A DNA stretch of 11,687 nucleotides from an uncultured Moheibacter sp. GTDB taxonomy: Bacteria > Bacteroidota > Bacteroidia > Flavobacteriales > Weeksellaceae. Under the pieces are notes generated by a model, which was given only the letters and a program-made list of their open reading frames with translations, searched no databases and was not told where the DNA came from. The stretch's first letter is position 1. Every line of letters starts with the position of its first letter. The stretch covers positions 1 through 11,687 of the forward strand of contig CALLXZ010000182.1 of assembly GCA_937875605.1 (NCBI GenBank), read 5' to 3'. This document shows, in pieces, positions 7,834-11,687 of this stretch. Made by a program: the position numbers and the translations under genes.

Positions 7834-8423
7834 GGACGCAGACTTTTGGAGGTTTTGTAAAATACTTTTTTTCCAACTTTATAGGTAAAATCCCGATTAT
7901 AACTTTTATCAAAAGGCAAAATCATAGGCGCTCTCCAAACGGAAACGGAAAAACTATCGGTTTTTATTTCCGGATTTTCAAGCAAATAAAGGATTGGAAA
8001 TTTCTCCAGATTTTTAACAAGTGGAAGTAATTCGGGTTCGGAAAGGAGTTTTTGTGCGAAATCATTTTCTTTTCCCTTATAAAGTTCATCGTACAAAGAT
8101 TTTTGATAATGAAAATCGAGCGTTTTCATTAATCCAAGATACAATCGGTCTTTTACAAAAGCAGATTTGTTTTGAAAAATGGAGTTGTCATATTCCGAAG
8201 CGATGTATTCGGATAAAATTAATCTTTTCCTCAATTTTCCGTCCGAATAAAATTCGTAGATCACATCATAATTGGTATCGGTAACTGGCGCAAACATCCT
8301 ATAACCCGTGGGAATACTGTCACGAAATTGACTTTTTAAATTCGATCCAGCAAAAAAGGTTACTCCGTACACAACTGCCCAATAAAGCAGAAAAAGTGCA
8401 AAAAGTAACCTTTTCGGTTTCAT
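7830..8423 (-). CDS. one-TM exported protein coupled to the HTTM gene (SdpA-like partner)
   Basis: 197 aa from the ATG at 8423. The frame stays open upstream to 8471, but that would run 38 bases into clpP and give an unlikely N-terminus, so the inner ATG followed by a basic and then hydrophobic stretch (MKPKRLLFALFLLYWAVVY) is preferred. Residues ~6-24 form a single membrane helix; the rest is probably outside the cytoplasm. A conserved-looking patch IPTGYRMFAPV (37-47) followed by YDVIYEFYSDGK recalls the start of SdpA-type proteins and other small HTTM partners. The gene begins 10 bases after the clpP stop and overlaps the HTTM gene by four bases, so it is probably read from the clpP transcript. 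I do not recognise a firm family; the partner role comes from the coupling and general shape. Confidence 0.65.
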   Translation of the reverse strand: MKPKRLLFALFLLYWAVVYGVTFFAGSNLKSQFRDSIPTGYRMFAPVTDTNYDVIYEFYSDGKLRKRLILSEYIASEYDNSIFQNKSAFVKDRLYLGLMKTLDFHYQKSLYDELYKGKENDFAQKLLSEPELLPLVKNLEKFPILYLLENPEIKTDSFSVSVWRAPMILPFDKSYNRDFTYKVGKKVFYKTSKSLRP

Positions 8424-8433
8424 ACTATGATGA

Positions 8434-9096
8434 TTACGTTCTTGGCAACAAAACTTCGTCCACCATCCCATAATCTTTCGCTTCGGCTGAAGTCATCCAG
8501 TAATCGCGTTCTCCGTCTTTCTGAATTCGTTCAACAGACTGACCTGAATGATGTGCTATGATGCTGTACAATTCATCCTTCAACATCAAAATCTGTTTCA
8601 GCGTAATTTCCATATCGGTTGCTTGTCCTTGCGCTCCGCCTAATGGTTGGTGAATCATCACTCGTGAATGTTTTAATGCTGAACGTTTTCCTGCTGCTCC
8701 TGCACATAATAAAACCGCTCCCATAGAAGCTGCCATTCCGGTACAAATCGTTGCTACATCCGGTTTCACAATTTGCATCGTGTCATAAATTCCCAATCCG
8801 GCGTGAACACCACCTCCAGGGGAATTGATGTAAATCTGGATATCTTTGGTAGCATCTACACTTTCCAAAAACAACAATTGCGCTTGGATAATATTAGCAA
8901 TTTCATCATTGATTGGTGTTCCCAGAAATATGATTCTGTCCATCATCAATCTTGAAAAAACGTCCATCTGAGCTACGTTCAGCTTTCTCTCTTCGACGAT
9001 GTATGGTGTCATACTTTCTACATAACTGTCCACATGAAGACTGCTGATGTTCTGATGATCCGTAGCGTATTTTTTAAATTCTTTTCCGTAATCCAT
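8434..9096 (-). CDS. clpP: ATP-dependent Clp protease proteolytic subunit ClpP
   Basis: 220 aa, slightly longer at the N-terminus than the ~195-207 aa common in the family. ClpP forms a barrel of two seven-subunit rings that cuts proteins unfolded by ClpX. The catalytic triad is complete: Ser124 in GMAASMGAVLL, His149 in MIHQPLGG, and Asp198 in GERDYWM. The oxyanion/substrate strand NSPGGGV (91-97) is also present. The first ~25 residues probably include a short propeptide or axial-loop extension, as is common for ClpP. It follows tig by 84 bases and is closely followed by the SdpA-like gene, so clpP, that gene and the HTTM gene probably form one unit. A weak -7 box candidate lies 34 bases upstream. 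Confidence 0.97.
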   Translation of the reverse strand: MDYGKEFKKYATDHQNISSLHVDSYVESMTPYIVEERKLNVAQMDVFSRLMMDRIIFLGTPINDEIANIIQAQLLFLESVDATKDIQIYINSPGGGVHAGLGIYDTMQIVKPDVATICTGMAASMGAVLLCAGAAGKRSALKHSRVMIHQPLGGAQGQATDMEITLKQILMLKDELYSIIAHHSGQSVERIQKDGERDYWMTSAEAKDYGMVDEVLLPRT

Positions 9097-9130
9097 AATT
9101 AATTAAATGTTACAATTAAAGTAAACAATT

Positions 9131-9138
9131 CAAAAATA
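9131..9138 (-). promoter_or_regulatory. possible -7 box of clpP
   Basis: TATTTTTG on the minus strand fits TAnnTTTG in the 84-base tig-clpP gap, 34 bases before the clpP ATG. The region is AT-rich, so a chance match is likely enough to keep confidence low; a TTG upstream (9168-9170) is 29 bases away instead of ~17-23. clpP could equally be read through from tig. Confidence 0.3.
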
Positions 9139-9180
9139 ATACAAATCTTGTTTTACTGACGAATTGTCAAAAATCAATAT

Positions 9181-10548
9181 TTAGTGTGCATGGTCGTGAT
9201 CGTGATGATGGTGTTTTTGTTTTTCTTCCATCAATTTCACAAACTCATCAAATGTAACTTTTTTCTCTTTCAGTTTTGCATTGTCTTTGAAAGTCTGCAT
9301 CATTTTATCGGCAAAAACCTGGTCAGCCATTCGTTGGAATTCCTGTTGATTTTGAAGAGAACCCTGAACGATTCTTTCCAGATCCTCTTCCGGCATATTG
9401 GACTGACCATACATCGCCAATTGTTCTTTGATGATGTTTCGCATAGATGCTTCCACATCTGCAAATTCTACTTTCAAATCGTATGCTTCCGCTACTTTCG
9501 ATTCAATCAATTGGTAACGCAATCCATTTTCTTCTTTTTTCAATTGCTCTACAGCGTGTTCAACAGAATCAATTTTTTCATTGGAAAAATGCAACCAACG
9601 AGACAAAAAGTCAGTTGGCAAATCAAATTTTGTTTCTTTGATCAATTCTTCCACCACATCGTTCATCATCTGTTTGTCCGTTTCACGTACATACATTTTC
9701 TCTGCTTCTTCTTTGATTTTCTGACGAAAATCTTTCTCGTTACTCACCGCTCCTTCACCGTATACTTTATCAAATAAGCTTTGGTCAATTGCCGACGGCT
9801 CCTGAACCGTAATTTCAAGAATTTCAAATTGAAGTTGCCCCTCAAAATCCGCAACTTTTTCAGGAGTCCAACTTAAAATCTGTTCCAGATTTACGTCATC
9901 CTCGCTGATTTCTTTTGATTTCACAACGACAAGATCCCCTATTTTCTTTCCGACGAATTTCTTTGGTTTTGCCAATTCGTCAACAAAAAAATACGATTCC
10001 TTTTCACTTCCTTCCACTACATTTTTATCGGCATCCAATTCTTTCATCAAGACTTTTACGTTTGCTCCGTCTTCTACTTTCTCCAAAGTTTTCATGGTTC
10101 CGAAACGCTTCGCAAAATTGTCTACATATTTCTGGATCTCTTCGTCGTTTACTTCAATTTTATAGGTATCCGCTTTTATTTTGCTTAAATCAACTTTAAA
10201 ATCAGGTGCTAATCCCAATTCAAATTCAAACTCCAATTTATCAGCATCCCAATCCAAATTTTCCTGCTCTTTTGGAAGTGGATTTCCAAGCAGTGAAATT
10301 TTTTCTTTTTGAATATAATCATTGATTCCCGTTTGCAATAATTGATTGACTTCATCAAAAATGATACTTTTCTCAAATTGCTTTTTCACAAAGCTCATAG
10401 GCACCTGCCCTTTACGAAATCCTTTGATAGTAGCATTTTTGCGGTAATTGTTCAATGCTTTTTCCACTTTTTCCTTATAATCGTCCTTTTCAATCGAAAC
10501 GGTAAGTACAGCATTTAAATCGTCGATATTGTTTTGGGTAATGTTCAT
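9181..10548 (-). CDS. tig: trigger factor (ribosome-associated chaperone) with His-rich tail
   Basis: 455 aa (the E. coli protein has 432). Trigger factor binds the ribosome at the peptide exit and shields new chains. The ribosome-docking signature GFRKGQVP is at residues 43-50. The peptidyl-prolyl isomerase (FKBP) region, about 158-250, is hard to recognise and seems degenerate, as in many Bacteroidota homologues, so isomerase activity is doubtful. The C-terminal part (about 260-435) is helical and charged, matching the arms that hold the client. The protein ends KHHHHDHDHAH: seven His in the last ten residues, a possible metal-binding tail. It is the first gene of the minus-strand run, with its own -7 box 22 bases upstream of the ATG, and is followed by clpP, the usual neighbour. 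Confidence 0.95.
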   Translation of the reverse strand: MNITQNNIDDLNAVLTVSIEKDDYKEKVEKALNNYRKNATIKGFRKGQVPMSFVKKQFEKSIIFDEVNQLLQTGINDYIQKEKISLLGNPLPKEQENLDWDADKLEFEFELGLAPDFKVDLSKIKADTYKIEVNDEEIQKYVDNFAKRFGTMKTLEKVEDGANVKVLMKELDADKNVVEGSEKESYFFVDELAKPKKFVGKKIGDLVVVKSKEISEDDVNLEQILSWTPEKVADFEGQLQFEILEITVQEPSAIDQSLFDKVYGEGAVSNEKDFRQKIKEEAEKMYVRETDKQMMNDVVEELIKETKFDLPTDFLSRWLHFSNEKIDSVEHAVEQLKKEENGLRYQLIESKVAEAYDLKVEFADVEASMRNIIKEQLAMYGQSNMPEEDLERIVQGSLQNQQEFQRMADQVFADKMMQTFKDNAKLKEKKVTFDEFVKLMEEKQKHHHHDHDHAH

Positions 10549-10570
10549 TTTTCTAAAAAATTTTGGTTTG

Positions 10571-10578
10571 CAAAGGTA
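10571..10578 (-). promoter_or_regulatory. putative tig promoter (-7 box TACCTTTG)
   Basis: TACCTTTG matches the Bacteroidota -7 consensus and ends 22 bases before the tig ATG. TTA at 10596-10598, 17 bases upstream, is a near match to the -33 TTG. The 24 bases from 10578 to 10555 agree with the clpX promoter region at 21 positions. Confidence 0.65.
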
Positions 10579-10591
10579 AGGATTTTAATAG

Positions 10592-10609
10592 AATCTAAGA
10601 CTTTAGATT
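10592..10609. repeat. 7-bp inverted repeat over the tig -33 region, possible operator
   Basis: AATCTAA (10592-10598) and TTAGATT (10603-10609) form an inverted repeat with a 4-base spacer. It covers the place where the -33 element of the tig promoter would lie, in the 211-base gap between the divergent tig and AraC-type genes. A similar TCAGATTTTAGAAT stretch follows. It could be a protein-binding site, or only AT-rich sequence. The rest of this gap shows no other clear element. Confidence 0.25.
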
Positions 10610-10759
10610 TCAGATTTTAGAATTCATTTTCAAATGCTTATATTTAAAGAAGAATTTAAGATGAAAATCTCAATCAATTTACCGAAAAGTTCACCATAAT
10701 CAACTCGAAATAAATTAAGATTTTGCCTGAATTATTATTCTTTTAAATAGCTAAATAAA

Positions 10760-11054
10760 ATGTCAGACCGATACGAAGAAATAACCCAAAAATACCTCCA
10801 ATTTCTCGACCTACATATTTCGGATGTTGTTTCCGGAAAGTCTCAAGAGTTTATGGAATTGAATAAAATCGCCTCTGAATTATTTCTATGATGATAAAAT
10901 CATCGAAAAAGCAAAATATTTGTTGATCAACACCGAGTTATCCATCGCAGAGATCGCTCGAAAATTCACATATGACCCTTCCAATTTCTCCAAATTTTTC
11001 AAAAAATGGACAGGTAAAACGCCGGGGCAATTTAGAAGAGATGAAAAAAGTTGA
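10760..11054 (+). pseudogene. AraC-family transcriptional regulator, broken by an internal deletion and frameshift
   Basis: From the ATG at 10760 a 43-residue reading runs to TGA at 10889-10891, ending NKIASELFL, the start of an AraC-type first helix-turn-helix. From about 10884 a different frame continues with FYDDKIIEKAKYLL, then LSIAEIARKFTYDPSNFSKFF and WTGKTPGQFRRDEKS, ending at TGA 11052-11054. That is the complete second helix-turn-helix and the end of an AraC DNA-binding domain. The second frame has no start of its own, being closed by TGA at 10860-10862. Compared with the family, about 20 residues are missing at the join, including the recognition helix of the first motif and the KETG..P turn. 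An intact version would be a small regulator of ~120 aa. The break fits a deletion of a length not divisible by three. It lies 49 bases before an NTF2-like gene it may once have controlled. Confidence 0.85.
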
Positions 11055-11103
11055 TTTAATGTCTAATGCACATTTTAAATGAAAAAATTAAAATAAAACC
11101 AAT

Positions 11104-11436
11104 ATGACCATTATACAAATACCAAGTCCAGAAGTACAATCAGCTATCGAAGCATTACAAAACAACGATAAAACGGCTTGGTTTAACCATTTTACAAACG
11201 ATGCTGTCTTTACTGACGATGGCAGAACGATGGATTTCAAATCCTTTTTTGACAATGCTTTTGATAAAAAAGAAAAATTTCTAACACTCGATAAAATCGA
11301 AAATGACGGAAAAGATTTATATGGAGATTTCTATGCGGGACAATGGGGAACTTTCCACGTTTATATCAAATTTCATCAAAATGAAGAAGGGAAGTTTCAT
11401 AGATTAGATATCGGACAAACATCAAAATTAAAATAG
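11104..11436 (+). CDS. NTF2-like / SnoaL-type small protein
   Basis: 110 aa, starting at the ATG, with no signal peptide, so cytoplasmic. The order helix (EVQSAIEALQNNDKTAWFNHF), strand (TNDAVFTDDGR), then an FKSFFDNAF helix and C-terminal strands (GQWGTFHVYIKF, FHRLDIGQTSK) fits the cone-shaped alpha+beta barrel of the nuclear transport factor 2 superfamily. That fold serves small-molecule binding, isomerase or cyclase enzymes, and accessory domains; the pocket residues do not point to one substrate. It follows the broken AraC regulator by 49 bases and shares its strand, so both may have come from one unit. No -7 box match was seen directly upstream, so its current promoter is unclear. The length is typical for a single-domain member. 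Confidence 0.75.
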   Translation: MTIIQIPSPEVQSAIEALQNNDKTAWFNHFTNDAVFTDDGRTMDFKSFFDNAFDKKEKFLTLDKIENDGKDLYGDFYAGQWGTFHVYIKFHQNEEGKFHRLDIGQTSKLK

Positions 11437-11460
11437 GTTTTCAATTTTTTGATTCTTCCG

Positions 11461-11468
11461 TATCTTTG
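11461..11468 (+). promoter_or_regulatory. putative -7 box of the YqeY-domain gene
   Basis: TATCTTTG matches TAnnTTTG and ends 16 bases before the ATG at 11485, in the 48-base gap after the NTF2-like gene. No TTG is found at the usual -33 distance. This would make the YqeY-domain gene a separate transcription unit. Confidence 0.5.
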
Positions 11469-11484
11469 TTGAAATTTTAGAAAG

Positions 11485-11687
11485 ATGAGCTTAGAAACAA
11501 ACATAATGGATCAGATGAAAGAAGCGATGAAAAGCAAAAACCAAATTGCTTTGGAAGCTCTTCGCGCCATCAAATCCGAAATCCTTATGATCAAAACTTC
11601 TGGTGGGAATGGCGAAATTTCGGATGCGCAAGAAATCGCTATGCTTCAGAAATTGATCAAACAACGAAAAGAAGCTGCCGAACAATT
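11485..11687 (+). CDS. GatB/YqeY domain-containing protein, 5' part (runs off the window)
   Basis: 67 codons are visible from the ATG. The reading starts MSLETNIMDQMKEAMKSKNQ, then LEALRAIKSEILMIKTS and EIAMLQKLIKQRKEAAEQ, the helical N-terminal half of the YqeY family (full length ~150 aa). The family is related to the C-terminal tRNA-binding part of the GatB subunit of the amidotransferase that makes Gln-tRNA, and stand-alone YqeY proteins are thought to act on or near tRNA; their exact job is not established. The KQRKEAAEQ stretch is a strong family hallmark. A consensus -7 box is 16 bases upstream. The end of the gene, including the conserved C-terminal part, is outside the window. Confidence 0.9.
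   Translation, partial: MSLETNIMDQMKEAMKSKNQIALEALRAIKSEILMIKTSGGNGEISDAQEIAMLQKLIKQRKEAAEQ

Noticed and set aside
7472..7912. Open frame on the same strand overlapping the HTTM gene and its partner
   Set aside because: It overlaps two better-supported, coupled membrane genes in another frame and has no sensible domain.
8424..8471. Upstream extension of the SdpA-like protein into clpP
   Set aside because: It would run 38 bases into clpP; the inner ATG at 8423 gives a proper basic-then-hydrophobic N-terminus.
9181..9213. His-rich end of tig as a cloning tag artefact
   Set aside because: The His codons are mixed with Asp and Ala and lead into a natural stop and native flanking sequence; it looks genomic.
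9184..9777. Long Phe/His-rich open frame antisense to tig
   Set aside because: Its composition is the mirror of the Lys/Glu-rich trigger factor sequence; no promoter or family is seen.
10661..10699. 12-codon frame in the gap before the AraC pseudogene, as a possible leader peptide
   Set aside because: Too short, with no run of regulatory codons and no attenuator-like hairpins after it.
10723..10751. TTG-N18-TAAATAGC as a promoter for the AraC remnant
   Set aside because: The -7 half fits TAnnTTTG poorly, so it was not listed as a feature.
10760..11436. AraC remnant plus NTF2-like gene as a toxin-antitoxin or defence pair
   Set aside because: The families do not fit such systems, and the regulator is broken.

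Overview
The window looks like a chromosomal segment of a Bacteroidota member, most likely a flavobacterium near Chryseobacterium or another Weeksellaceae genus. The reasons are low GC, a type IX secretion (T9SS) sorting tail, no clear Shine-Dalgarno sites, several upstream boxes matching the Bacteroidota -7 consensus TAnnTTTG, and protein families typical of that group. No RNA gene, insertion sequence, prophage, CRISPR array or origin was seen, and no gene-free stretch exceeds about 210 bases.

Layout. (1) Plus strand, 1-1975: the 3' part of a MoxR-type AAA+ ATPase, overlapped by one base by a DUF58 protein. This is the usual MoxR/DUF58 pair, and a hairpin lies in the end of the second gene. 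(2) Minus strand, 10548 down to 1991, gene order by transcription: tig (trigger factor), clpP, a small one-TM protein, an HTTM/SdpB-like membrane protein, clpX, a T9SS type A secreted protein, a small signal-peptide/C-terminal-TM protein, a strong terminator, then a TlpA-like thioredoxin lipid-free exported protein. (3) Plus strand, 10760-11687: a broken AraC-type regulator, an NTF2-like protein, and the 5' part of a GatB/YqeY-domain protein.

How it fits together. Trigger factor, ClpP and ClpX form the well-known protein-quality-control neighbourhood (folding at the ribosome, then ATP-dependent degradation). Here clpP and clpX are separated by two translationally coupled membrane genes that recall the SdpA/SdpB pair. 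tig and clpX carry nearly identical promoter and leader sequences (21 of 24 positions), which suggests they are co-regulated from separate start points. The secreted T9SS protein and the small membrane-anchored protein after it form a two-gene unit closed by a perfect 17-bp hairpin, and the promoter of the following thioredoxin gene seems to be built partly out of that hairpin.

The most interesting points are the SdpAB-like pair inside the clpP-clpX locus, the duplicated tig/clpX promoter, the TTG start of clpX, the T9SS/small-protein pair, and the internal-deletion pseudogene of the AraC regulator. All functional calls rest on reading motifs by eye; no database search was run.
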